In this document: positions 23,900-31,418 of the stretch, piece after piece | Numbering within the stretch: position 1 is the first letter of the stretch | How the letters are laid out: every line of letters begins with the position of its first letter | Assembly: GCA_023418925.1 (NCBI GenBank) | Contig: JAEZYS010000021.1 | Coordinates: 1 to 39,111 of the forward strand | Direction of reading: 5' to 3' | From: Bacillota bacterium | GTDB lineage: Bacteria > Bacillota > Clostridia > Oscillospirales > Ruminococcaceae | Length of the DNA stretch: 39,111 nt | Made by a program: the position numbers and the translations under genes | The notes under the pieces: generated by a model | What the model was told of the DNA's origin: nothing | Seen by the model: only the letters and a program-made list of their open reading frames with translations | The model's database searches: none

Positions 23900-24373
23900 A
23901 TGAAGATGTTAAAAACTATAGTCAGCGCTGTTTTGGTTTGTATGATGCTTACTGCTTGTTCAGGTGGTTCTAAAAAAGCAGTTGATTTTGAGCCTACAGA
24001 TGCAGTCAATGAAATTGTTTCGACAGTTGAAATGTCATCCATGGCTGAAGTTCAGTCAGACAGATTAAGCAGTTACATTGACTACGACCAGAGTAAGATT
24101 CAAAAGTATTCATTGTATATCTGTGGTTCAGGCGGATTTGCTGATGAAGTCGGTATATTCAAAATGGATTCAGAAACTTCTGCAAAAGAGCTTGAAGCTG
24201 TTGTAAAAACAAGAATAGAAAGTCGCAAGGTTGACTTCAAGGATTATAATCCGGATGAGTATACAAAGCTTGAAAATGCAAATGTAGTTCAGAAAGGTAA
24301 TTACCTTTTCTATTGTGTAACTGGAGATAATGATACAGCAAATTCTATATTTGACAAATATTATAATCAATAA
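23900..24373 (+). CDS. DUF4358 lipoprotein
   Basis: The start ATG 23900 gives a signal peptide MKMLKTIVSAVLVCMMLTACSGG with lipobox LTAC and modified Cys at C20. The 157-residue protein then has the DUF4358 block from SLYICGSGGFADEVGIFKM through YLFYCVTGDND. Function is unknown; the family is common beside SGNH and acyltransferase genes in clostridia. A longer reading frame to 23846 has no good ribosome site and would bury the signal peptide. It is probably co-transcribed with the SGNH-like gene 100 bp upstream. Confidence 0.82.
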   Translation: MKMLKTIVSAVLVCMMLTACSGGSKKAVDFEPTDAVNEIVSTVEMSSMAEVQSDRLSSYIDYDQSKIQKYSLYICGSGGFADEVGIFKMDSETSAKELEAVVKTRIESRKVDFKDYNPDEYTKLENANVVQKGNYLFYCVTGDNDTANSIFDKYYNQ

Positions 24374-24380
24374 ACAGATT

Positions 24381-24500
24381 GCGTGAAAATATGTTTTTTC
24401 ATGCTGCTATTTGTTCCTTTTATATAAAAAGGATAGCAGAAATTTTGCTTTGCTGAACTCAGTTCAGGTTCAAGACCTGAACAAATAGCAGAAAGGAATG
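24381..24500 (+). repeat. Dispersed intergenic repeat, copy 2
   Basis: Blocks run in the same order as in copy 1: hairpin GCGTGAAAATATG..TTTTTTCATGC, then GCTATTTGTTCCTTT, AGCAGAAATTTTGCTTTGC, and the closing AAATAGCAGAAAGGAATG. It differs by two inserted hairpins, CCTTT..AAAGG near 24416-24432 and TTCAGGT/ACCTGAA near 24463-24482. It begins 7 bp past the DUF4358 stop, fills the gap, and provides the AAAGGA ribosome site of the gene at 24509. Confidence 0.78.
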
Positions 24501-24508
24501 TGAATAAT

Positions 24509-24868
24509 ATGCTTGCGGAGTGTTTGGTTATTGCCATTATTATAGCAGCAATGGCAATTTTCTGCTACAGAATAAAGAAAGATCATGCAATTGCGATTAT
24601 TCCTCTGCTGATACTTCCGCTTGCAAATGTATTTGCATATTTGTTCTCTGAAAAATTATCCTCTTGGTTGCCTATGGGGCACTTTACATCATATTGTGTT
24701 GTAAACCTGCTTGGTGTGGTTGTTTCAAGCTTTTTTGTAGGCTTATGGTCAATCAGGTTCAAAAGGAAGTCAACAAAATTCGGATATGTTATAATATCAT
24801 TTATTTTTAACATTTCACTTGCTGCAGTGTTGATTAATCATATGTACATAATGTTATTTGGTGCTTGA
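24509..24868 (+). CDS. Small integral membrane protein, unknown function
   Basis: The protein has 119 residues with four hydrophobic segments at about 3-19, 28-46, 62-83 and 94-116, and short basic loops (RIKKDH, RFKRKSTK). I do not recognise a family. Start ATG 24509 is preferred over GTG 24500, because AAAGGA at 24492-24497 nearly touches the GTG. That ribosome site is the last part of repeat copy 2. Its stop codon overlaps the -35 box of the tyrS T-box promoter, so the two units abut. Confidence 0.65.
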   Translation: MLAECLVIAIIIAAMAIFCYRIKKDHAIAIIPLLILPLANVFAYLFSEKLSSWLPMGHFTSYCVVNLLGVVVSSFFVGLWSIRFKRKSTKFGYVIISFIFNISLAAVLINHMYIMLFGA

Positions 24869-24893
24869 CAAAGAAGTTTGGGTGTGTTATTAT
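24865..24893 (+). promoter_or_regulatory. Promoter of the tyrS T-box unit
   Basis: A perfect TTGACA (24865-24870) and TATTAT (24888-24893) have a 17-bp spacer. The -35 box contains the TGA stop of the preceding gene. Confidence 0.85.
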
Positions 24894-24900
24894 TACAGCA

Positions 24901-25171
24901 TTGAATTGAATATTGTTATAAAAGCTGTGAAAAGAACAAGTAGCTTTCGGTAAACTGTCAAGAGAGTCTCCGGTTGGTGTGAGGAGGTACAGAGCTGATT
25001 GTGAATACATCTTGGAGCTGTCACTTTGAAAATTGCAGTAGAAGTGAACGTATGCATAACGTTATATTGCCTATGAGATCACAATAGTGTAATATTGTGA
25101 TATAATTGAGGTGGTACCGCGGAAATTCGCCCTCTGTTAAGCTAGTGCTTTTCAGAGGGCTTTTTATTTTA
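24901..25171 (+). promoter_or_regulatory. Tyrosine T-box leader of tyrS
   Basis: T-box RNAs sense uncharged tRNA and prevent termination when the amino acid is scarce. AGAGAG and CGGTTGGTGTGA mark Stem I. The likely specifier is TAC (25006-25008, in GTGAATACATC), a Tyr codon matching the downstream gene. The conserved T-box bulge GAGGTGGTACCGCGG is at 25108-25122. The terminator is CCCTCTG (25130-25136) pairing with CAGAGGG (25153-25159), then CTTTTTATTTT. Confidence 0.93.
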
Positions 25172-25206
25172 TAAAATAAGAAAATAATATATAAGGAGAA
25201 ATTGAA

Positions 25207-26424
25207 ATGGCTTTATACGAAGAGTTACAGCGCAGAGGACTTATTGCGCAGGTAACTGATGAAAAAGAAATTAGCAATTTGATAAACGAAGGAAAAGCTA
25301 CATTTTATATTGGTTTTGACCCGACAGCAGATAGCCTTCATGTCGGACACTTTATGGCACTTTGCCTTATGAAGCGTTTGCAGATGGCAGGAAATAAGCC
25401 AATCGTTCTTATTGGCGGTGGTACTGGTATGATAGGAGATCCATCAGGTAAGAGCGATATGAGAAAGATGATGACACCTGAAACAATTCAGCATAACTGC
25501 GATTGTTTCAAGAAGCAGATGAGTCGATTTATTGATTTTGGCAAAGACAAGGCAATTATGGTAAACAATGCGGACTGGCTGCTCAAGCTGAATTATATTG
25601 ATGTTCTCCGTGAAGTTGGAGCTTGCTTCAGCGTTAATAGGATGCTTACATTTGAATGCTATAAGCAGAGAATGGAACGTGGACTTACATTCCTTGAATT
25701 CAACTACATGATTATGCAGAGCTACGATTTCTATATGCTTTATCAGAAGTACGGTTGTAATATGCAGTTCGGTGGCGATGACCAGTGGGCGAATATGCTT
25801 GGTGGTACTGAGCTTATCAGAAAGAAGCTTAGCAAGGATGCTCATGCAATGACAATCACACTTCTCCTTAATTCAGAGGGTAAGAAGATGGGTAAGACAG
25901 AAAAGGGTGCAGTCTGGCTTGATGCTGAAAAGACATCACCATATGAGTTCTTCCAGTACTGGAGAAATGTCAGTGATGCTGACGTAATCAAATGTCTGAA
26001 ACTTCTCACATTCCTCCCGATTGAACAGATTGAAGAAATGGAAAAGACTTTGACAGGGGCAGAACTCAACAAGGCTAAGGAAATTCTTGCTTATGAACTC
26101 ACACAGATGATTCACGGCAAGGAAGAGGCTGATAAATGCATTGAAGCTGCAAAACAGCTTTTCGGTGGTTCAGGTGCATCTGATGATATGCCTACGACAG
26201 AAATTCCTGCAAGTGAATTGGCTGATAATAAAATTGGAATTCTTGATTTGCTTGTAAAGACAGGACTTGCACCATCAAAGGCTGAAGGTAGACGACTTGT
26301 TCAGCAGGGCGGAATTTCCGTTGATGATAACAAAATCACTGATGCAGCAGCTTTTGTTGAAATATCAGAATCTGTAATTATTAAAAAAGGAAAGAAAGTT
26401 TTCCATAAGGCAGTAAGAGCATAA
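25207..26424 (+). CDS. tyrS: Tyrosyl-tRNA synthetase
   Basis: TyrS charges tRNA-Tyr. Class I motifs are HVGH (45-48, the HIGH site) and KMGKT (227-231, the KMSKS site); YIGFDPTADSLH and QFGGDDQWANM are characteristic of the tyrosine enzyme. A C-terminal S4 RNA-binding domain is seen from about 340 (SKAEGRRLVQQGGISVDD). Length is 405 residues, complete. It is controlled by the Tyr T-box upstream and ends at a bidirectional terminator shared with metY. Confidence 0.97.
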   Translation: MALYEELQRRGLIAQVTDEKEISNLINEGKATFYIGFDPTADSLHVGHFMALCLMKRLQMAGNKPIVLIGGGTGMIGDPSGKSDMRKMMTPETIQHNCDCFKKQMSRFIDFGKDKAIMVNNADWLLKLNYIDVLREVGACFSVNRMLTFECYKQRMERGLTFLEFNYMIMQSYDFYMLYQKYGCNMQFGGDDQWANMLGGTELIRKKLSKDAHAMTITLLLNSEGKKMGKTEKGAVWLDAEKTSPYEFFQYWRNVSDADVIKCLKLLTFLPIEQIEEMEKTLTGAELNKAKEILAYELTQMIHGKEEADKCIEAAKQLFGGSGASDDMPTTEIPASELADNKIGILDLLVKTGLAPSKAEGRRLVQQGGISVDDNKITDAAAFVEISESVIIKKGKKVFHKAVRA

Positions 26425-26426
26425 TA

Positions 26427-26463
26427 AAATCCCGTATAGTTCTATTTGAACTGTACGGGATTT
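26427..26463. terminator. Bidirectional terminator between tyrS and metY
   Basis: AAATCCCGTATAGTTC and GAACTGTACGGGATTT form a 16-bp stem with one G-U type mismatch and loop TATTT. The outer A and T runs provide a U-tract in both directions. Confidence 0.88.
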
Positions 26464-26469
26464 CTATAT

Positions 26470-27756
26470 TTATAAGATTTTGGCAAGTGCCTGATTAATA
26501 TCAGCAATGATGTCATCAACATTTTCAAGTCCGACCGATAATCTTATCATTCCTCCGTCGATACCTGCAGCAACAAGCTGTTCATCAGTAAGCTGTCTGT
26601 GTGTAGCAGAAGCAGGATGAAGAACGCAGGTTCTGATGTCAGCAACGTGTACAACATTTGAAGCAAGTTCAAGGCTGTCCATAAATTTAACTGCGTTATT
26701 GCGTCCGCCCTTAATTGAGAAGGAAATTACACCGCTTGTACCCTGCGGAAGATACTTCTTAGCAAGTTCATGGTACTTGTCTGTTTCAAGGCCAGGATAT
26801 GTTACTGAAACAATCTTGTCAGAAGCCTTAAGAACCTTTGCAACCTTGAGAGCATTTTCGCAGTACTGCTTCATTCTTACAGGAAGTGTTTCAAGACCAA
26901 GATTAAGTAGGAAAGCTGAGTTAGCAGCAGCATAGCAGCCGAAATCTCTCATAAGCTGCATCCTAGCCTTGATAATATATGCGGCAGGTCCAAATGCTTC
27001 AGTATAGATAACACCGTGATAGCTTTCATCAGGTTGGGTGAATTCTGGAAACTTTCCGTTTGTCCAGTCAAAGTTACCACTGTCAACGATAACGCCGCCG
27101 CCCTGAACAGCATGACCATCCATGTACTTTGTTGTTGAATGAACAACAATATCAGCACCAAATTCAAAAGGACGGCAAAGTATAGGTGTTGCAAATGTAC
27201 TGTCAACGATAAGAGGAACATTATTCTTATGAGCAATCTTTGCAAACTTCTCAATATCAAATACAGCAAGTGCAGGGTTTGCAAGTGTTTCACCAAATAC
27301 AGCTCTTGTATTTGGTTTGAATGCTTTTTGAATTTCTTCTTCAGAAGCTTCAGGATCAACCCAGATACATTCAATTCCGAGCTTCTTTAATGTAATACTG
27401 AATAGATTTACTGTACCGCCATAAATTGTTGTAGTTGAAATAAAGCTTTCACCAGCATTACATACATTAAGTATTGAGAGAAGTGAAGCAGCCTGTCCGC
27501 TCGAAGTAAGCATTGCAGCAACGCCGCCTTCAAGATCAGCAATTTTCTTTTCAACAGCATCACATGTCGGGTTTGCAAATCTTGAATACATGAATTCTGT
27601 TGGCATATCAAAAAGGTGAGCAATATGTTCAGTTGAATCAAAGCAATAGGTAGTACTCTGAACTATTGGCAAAACTCTTGGTTCTCCATTTTTAGGTGTG
27701 TAGCCTGAGTGCAGGCATTTGGTTTCAATTTTTGCGTCCTGACGAATTTCTTTCAT
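26470..27756 (-). CDS. metY: O-acetylhomoserine sulfhydrylase (PLP-dependent)
   Basis: MetY makes homocysteine (or methionine) from O-acetylhomoserine and sulfide, using pyridoxal phosphate. The PLP lysine is K210 in VVHSTTKYMDGH. TSSGQAASLLSILN and IYGGTVNLFSITL are typical of the Cys/Met metabolism PLP family, and the 428-residue length with the insertion DWTNGKFPEF fits MetY rather than the shorter MetB/MetC types. It has its own promoter at 27809-27837; no SAM riboswitch is present in the short leader. Other Cys/Met-family activities cannot be excluded from sequence alone. Confidence 0.9.
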   Translation of the reverse strand: MKEIRQDAKIETKCLHSGYTPKNGEPRVLPIVQSTTYCFDSTEHIAHLFDMPTEFMYSRFANPTCDAVEKKIADLEGGVAAMLTSSGQAASLLSILNVCNAGESFISTTTIYGGTVNLFSITLKKLGIECIWVDPEASEEEIQKAFKPNTRAVFGETLANPALAVFDIEKFAKIAHKNNVPLIVDSTFATPILCRPFEFGADIVVHSTTKYMDGHAVQGGGVIVDSGNFDWTNGKFPEFTQPDESYHGVIYTEAFGPAAYIIKARMQLMRDFGCYAAANSAFLLNLGLETLPVRMKQYCENALKVAKVLKASDKIVSVTYPGLETDKYHELAKKYLPQGTSGVISFSIKGGRNNAVKFMDSLELASNVVHVADIRTCVLHPASATHRQLTDEQLVAAGIDGGMIRLSVGLENVDDIIADINQALAKIL

Positions 27757-27808
27757 AAATTAAAATCCCCTTCAAATATTATAAACTTAATAAATAATTT
27801 CTATATTT

Positions 27809-27837
27809 ATATTATCACCATTAATTTACGCTGTCAA
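27809..27837 (-). promoter_or_regulatory. Promoter of metY
   Basis: On the minus strand TTGACA (27837-27832) and TAATAT (27814-27809) have a 17-bp spacer. The leader is about 45 nt, too short for an S-box. Confidence 0.8.
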
Positions 27838-27854
27838 ATACAAGTAATTAATAA

Positions 27855-27881
27855 TTAGTTATAGATTATTTCTATAACTAA
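27855..27881 (-). terminator. Hairpin after the GNAT gene
   Basis: TTAGTTATAG and CTATAACTAA form a 10-bp AT-rich stem, 6 bp past the GNAT stop. The following sequence is T-rich but interrupted (TTATTAATTA), so termination may be weak. Confidence 0.55.
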
Positions 27882-27886
27882 TGGGA

Positions 27887-28357
27887 TTAAAGTAATTTTG
27901 CTTTCATTGGTGTATATCTTATTCCATCATCAATCTGCTCCATGTCAGTTTCTTTAAATCCGACAGCTCTGTAAAATGGCAACCCATACGGAGAAGAATT
28001 TACAGTCATAAACTCAGGTTTTATTGTTGAGTTCAAGTAATTAACGGCATTGTTGAATAACATCCGTCCAATACCTTGCCTATGAAAATCCTTGTGTACA
28101 AACAGAAGACTAATGTGAGTCGTATCTCTTATTGCAAGAACACCAACAATCTTTCCGTTGCATGTGCATTGCCACATAATAAACTTCCCATCGTCATACA
28201 TTTGCTTTATTAAATCGCCATAAACAAAAGATTTGAATGAGTCAATGCCACTCTGCAAGTATTCAGGAGCTTCAAACAGCATAAAAGTATCGAATGCAAG
28301 ATCAAGTGCCGGCTTGTACTGTAAAAACTCAAGTTTAGAAATAATAAATTCTGACAT
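27887..28357 (-). CDS. GNAT family N-acetyltransferase
   Basis: A 156-residue single-domain acetyltransferase. The acetyl-CoA loop is FHRQGIGRMLF, preceded by the strand THISLLFVHKDF and followed by SPYGLPFYRAVGFKET, the usual GNAT end motif. I chose ATG 28357 because GGAGG is seven bases upstream. A longer frame to 28423 would translate through a ten-base T run. The substrate is not predictable. Upstream lie a T run after a weak hairpin, a possible 29-codon ORF and a long inverted repeat, which together could form an attenuator. Confidence 0.85.
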   Translation of the reverse strand: MSEFIISKLEFLQYKPALDLAFDTFMLFEAPEYLQSGIDSFKSFVYGDLIKQMYDDGKFIMWQCTCNGKIVGVLAIRDTTHISLLFVHKDFHRQGIGRMLFNNAVNYLNSTIKPEFMTVNSSPYGLPFYRAVGFKETDMEQIDDGIRYTPMKAKLL

Positions 28358-28437
28358 CGTATTCCTCCAGCATTTAAAAAAAAAACAGCAAGAAGCATCA
28401 AACTTCAAGCCGTTAATCAGCAAAGATAAAAGAAAAT

Positions 28438-28537
28438 ATCCTTAATGAACATAACAACTCAAAGTCATATTGCTTTCGCACACGACCATGACTGACATAT
28501 TCATTACAAATGCATTGTTGTAAGCGTTCATAAGGAT
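28438..28537. repeat. Imperfect 21-bp inverted repeat bracketing a small ORF
   Basis: ATCCTTAATGAACATAACAAC (one gap in 21) at 28438-28458 is matched by the inverse of 28517-28537. The arms are 58 bp apart. They enclose nearly all of the small ORF 28442-28531, including its start and stop codons. It could be a small non-autonomous mobile element or an RNA stem. Confidence 0.5.
28442..28531 (-). CDS. Possible 29-residue Met-rich leader peptide
   Basis: An ATG at 28531 follows GAGAGGA at good spacing and reads 29 codons, MNAYNNAFVMNMSVMVVCES then NMTLSCYVH, to TAA. Five Met residues are present. It lies 16 bp after the 28548 gene stop and before the GNAT gene. I do not recognise it. Its coding status rests only on the ribosome site and position, and the enclosing inverted repeat may constrain the sequence instead. 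Confidence 0.3.
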   Translation of the reverse strand: MNAYNNAFVMNMSVMVVCESNMTLSCYVH

Positions 28538-28547
28538 TTCCTCTCGT

Positions 28548-29105
28548 TTAGTATATAGTAAGTTCGTCTTCATACTGCATTGCAGTAACCTTTACATATC
28601 CTGGTTTATATTCAATGGTAACTCGAATTATCTCACCTTCAGCATCTGATTCCATTGCCATGTCAATAGTACCGCTTGTTGAACCGGATTCTATATCTTC
28701 AAGATAAAGGAACCCTGTTTTATCAAGATATGCAATGTACTGTTCAATATCATCATACATTGTTTCATCGCTTATGTTATACTGAATTTCATTTATAATA
28801 TTTTTTTCTTTATTATCTGAATGAGTAGTTACTTCATTTGGCATTGTATCAGTTATTGCATAAAAGGAAGCAATAGTACCTCCAGAAAAATCATATTCTT
28901 CTGTTTTAAGTAGTGAAAATACAAAAGTAATAATACCTGCAATAAGGGCAGTAATTGAAAGCACAACAATACCAACAACAACGAGGATAATAATGGTTAA
29001 TTTCTTATTTGAAGATTTAGTTCCATTGTTAGGATTATATTCAGGGTTCTGGTACATATTCGGATTGAAGCTGGGTTGTTTGTCAAGATTAATATTGTTG
29101 TCCAT
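28548..29105 (-). CDS. Single-pass membrane protein with Asn/Pro-rich N terminus, unknown function
   Basis: The protein has 185 residues. Residues 1-34 are polar and Asn/Pro/Tyr-rich (NPNMYQNPEYNPNNGTK) and probably cytoplasmic. One hydrophobic helix spans about 36-66 (LTIIILVVVGIVVLSITALI). The rest is an acidic domain, with VTIEYKPGYVKVTAMQYEDE at its end, probably outside the membrane. I do not recognise a family. It has its own promoter at 29137-29165 and could be co-transcribed with the small ORF and GNAT gene downstream. Confidence 0.65.
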   Translation of the reverse strand: MDNNINLDKQPSFNPNMYQNPEYNPNNGTKSSNKKLTIIILVVVGIVVLSITALIAGIITFVFSLLKTEEYDFSGGTIASFYAITDTMPNEVTTHSDNKEKNIINEIQYNISDETMYDDIEQYIAYLDKTGFLYLEDIESGSTSGTIDMAMESDAEGEIIRVTIEYKPGYVKVTAMQYEDELTIY

Positions 29106-29136
29106 TTAATCAAATCCTTTACTAATAATTACTATA

Positions 29137-29165
29137 ATTATATATCTTTACATAATACAATTCAA
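29137..29165 (-). promoter_or_regulatory. Promoter of the 28548-29105 gene
   Basis: On the minus strand TTGAAT (29165-29160) and TATAAT (29142-29137) have a 17-bp spacer, about 30 bp before the ATG. The rest of the gap to 29333 shows no other feature I can support. Confidence 0.7.
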
Positions 29166-29432
29166 CAAACAAATGCCACAAATATGTAAAATAAATTACA
29201 ACTATTTTGTAATATTATTACATATAAGTATTTATATAGCGTATTATAATATAAAATAAGAAAACTGTTGACTCTATGTGTATAATATGTTATCTTTTAT
29301 TTAAATGGAAAAATAACGTAAGGATGTGTTTATATAAATATTACAACATTAAAAGCAAAACAGAAATGCGGTTACGTTAAAAAAGTAAAGTCTTTCAAGC
29401 GAAAAGTTATTGAAAGAATAATTATCGTTATT

Positions 29433-30215
29433 TTGGTATTATTTATATTAATAATGTCTGATTTCAGGCTGTATGTAAATACATATAAAATAGAATCAGA
29501 TAAAATTAATGCACAAATAAAGATTGCACAAGTGTCTGATCTTCATTCATGTTGGTACGGGAAAAATCAGCAGTCACTCATAAATGCCATTGATAAAAGT
29601 GATCCGGATATAGTTGTTATGACAGGGGATATCTATGATGACAGGCTTTCACAGAATAATGCCGATGTTTTTCTGGAACAGATGAGTAAAAAATATTCCT
29701 GCTATTATGTTACTGGTAATCATGAGATATGGGCTGGAAATGATGATGAGATTAAAGAAAAAGTCCGTTCATATGGAGTTACTGTTCTTGAGGGAACAAG
29801 TGAAACTCTGGAAATAAACGGACAAAAAATAAATATATGTGGCATAGATGATTTATGTGCAAGCAACTATCATAAAGAGATAAATATTTTTACTGAGCTA
29901 ACTGAATTAAATAAAGTCAGCTCAGAAGATACATTCTCTCTTCTTCTTTCGCATAGACCAGAGCTTCTTACTACTTATAAAAACTTTAATTATGACCTTG
30001 TTTTGACAGGTCATGCTCATGGAGGACAATGGAGAGTACCAGGAGTTATCAATGGATTATATGCACCTAATCAGGGACTGTTACCTAAGTATGCAGGTGG
30101 ATTGTACAAAGATGAAAACACAAACATGATAGTCAGCAGAGGATTATCCCGTGAAAATAATCCTGTTCCAAGATTTTTTAACCGTCCTGAACTTGTAATT
30201 ATTGAAATAGAATAG
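29433..30215 (+). CDS. Membrane-anchored metallophosphoesterase (YkuE-like), start uncertain
   Basis: The calcineurin-like di-metal motifs are all present in order: VSDLHS, MTGDIYDD, VTGNHE, LLSHRPE and LTGHAHGGQW. Related YkuE proteins act at the membrane surface. The first legal start is TTG 29433, but it has no ribosome site and cuts a membrane helix in half. The same frame is open back to 29322 and encodes a basic stretch KKVKSFKRKVIERIIIVILV, the normal N terminus of this family. AAGGA at 29320-29324 would favour ATA at 29334, or a one-base indel may hide an ATG at 29324. Length is 260 residues from the TTG. Confidence 0.85.
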   Translation: MVLFILIMSDFRLYVNTYKIESDKINAQIKIAQVSDLHSCWYGKNQQSLINAIDKSDPDIVVMTGDIYDDRLSQNNADVFLEQMSKKYSCYYVTGNHEIWAGNDDEIKEKVRSYGVTVLEGTSETLEINGQKINICGIDDLCASNYHKEINIFTELTELNKVSSEDTFSLLLSHRPELLTTYKNFNYDLVLTGHAHGGQWRVPGVINGLYAPNQGLLPKYAGGLYKDENTNMIVSRGLSRENNPVPRFFNRPELVIIEIE

Positions 30216-30224
30216 TTTTGCTTT

Positions 30225-31313
30225 TTAATCTTCATCCAGAAGTCTGCATATTATTTCGTTTGAAACAAGATACCCCTTTTCAGTAATAAGAATGTTATTG
30301 CCCTTATGTTTGACAAGCCCTGCACGAATAAGAGGCTGTGCATTATTCAGAATCCGCTCACTGTGTTCAGGATAATCAAGCATACTTATTCCATCCTTGA
30401 GCCTAAGTCTAAGCATAGCCTGTTCAAAAAATCCGCAGGCATTTTCATCCGAAATCACAGTTTCCTGAGTTTGTGATGAAATGAACTTGTGTATATCTTT
30501 TTCGACATAAAATCTTTTATTATTGATACAGGAATGGGCTCCCGGTCCAACTCCGTAATAATCTTCACAAAGCCAATATTTCAGGTTATGACGACATTCA
30601 TAGCCGGGTTTTGAAAAATTGGATATCTCATACTGCACAAAGCTTTTTTCTTTAAGCATTGAAATAGTATTAAGGTAAATGTCACAAGTAGTATCTTCAT
30701 CAGGAATGTCCTGCAGAATAACAGTATCATTATAATAAGGAGTGCCTTTTTCTATTTTAAGCATATATGCGGATATATGAGTCAAAGGGAAAGAAGTTAA
30801 GATATTGACAGTTTCCTTTGCCGAAGACAGTGTCTGACTGCAAATGCCAAGCATAAGATCGGCTGAAATATTATCAAATCCTGCATCATAGGCAGAGTAA
30901 ATTGCTCTTTCCGCAGTTTCAGCATTATGTATTCTGCCAAGATGCTTGAGTTCTGTATCGGACAGGGATTGTACTCCAAATGAAATGCGGTTTATTCCTG
31001 CTTTTCTGAATGCAGAAAGCTTGTTGGAATCAGATGATTCAGGATTACACTCCATAGATATTTCTGCATAATCCGTAACATTGATTTTGCTGACAATATT
31101 TCTGACCTGCAGGGGAGTAAGCAAAGATGGAGTACCTCCGCCGAAATAGACAGAATCAAACGTGTAGTAATCAGAAATGTTGCTTATATTTCTTATTACA
31201 GCATTAATATATTCATCAATCAAAGCAGAGGCTGTAACTGAATAAAAATCACAGTACGGGCATTTATGCCTGCAGAAAGGGATATGAATATACAATCCTA
31301 TTGGTTTATTCAT
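30225..31313 (-). CDS. hemW: Radical SAM heme chaperone HemW-like protein
   Basis: HemW binds heme and belongs to the coproporphyrinogen III dehydrogenase-like radical SAM family. The cluster ligands are C14, C18 and C21 in PFCRHKCPYCDFYS. YFGGGTPSLL, ISMECNPES and RISFGVQSL are family blocks, and the C-terminal winged-helix-like region is present. I prefer ATG 31313 because AAAGGGG lies about eight bases upstream; the ATG at 31331 lacks one. Length is 362 residues. The absence of other heme genes supports HemW over a biosynthetic HemN. It converges with the phosphoesterase gene with only 9 bp between stops. Confidence 0.88.
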   Translation of the reverse strand: MNKPIGLYIHIPFCRHKCPYCDFYSVTASALIDEYINAVIRNISNISDYYTFDSVYFGGGTPSLLTPLQVRNIVSKINVTDYAEISMECNPESSDSNKLSAFRKAGINRISFGVQSLSDTELKHLGRIHNAETAERAIYSAYDAGFDNISADLMLGICSQTLSSAKETVNILTSFPLTHISAYMLKIEKGTPYYNDTVILQDIPDEDTTCDIYLNTISMLKEKSFVQYEISNFSKPGYECRHNLKYWLCEDYYGVGPGAHSCINNKRFYVEKDIHKFISSQTQETVISDENACGFFEQAMLRLRLKDGISMLDYPEHSERILNNAQPLIRAGLVKHKGNNILITEKGYLVSNEIICRLLDED

Positions 31314-31386
31314 CTTATCAGCCCCTTTCATTTATATAAATATCATAGCATATTTAGGACGTTTTTTCAACAATATATTTATGAAT

Positions 31387-31414
31387 TTCGGGACACCTTT
31401 ACAGATGCCCCGAA
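31387..31414 (-). terminator. Probable terminator of leuA
   Basis: TTCGGG..C and G..CCCGAA arms form an 11-bp stem with two G-U pairs on the minus strand, 5 bp past the leuA stop. A clear U-tract (CTTTTTAC) is present on the plus-strand side only, so minus-strand termination may be partial, with readthrough into hemW possible. Confidence 0.55.
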
Positions 31415-31418
31415 CTTT

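Noticed and set aside
27757..27840. A SAM (S-box) or T-box riboswitch before metY
   Set aside because: The promoter leaves only about 45 nt of leader with no conserved core of either class.
28430..28547. A tRNA or other known RNA gene in the structured stretch before the GNAT gene
   Set aside because: The stem does not fit a cloverleaf and no T-loop GTTCGA or CCA-type end is present.
29173..29184. ATGCCACAAATA shared with 33490-33501, both upstream of plus-strand genes
   Set aside because: Only 12 identical bases with loose AT-rich similarity around them; chance is likely in this composition.
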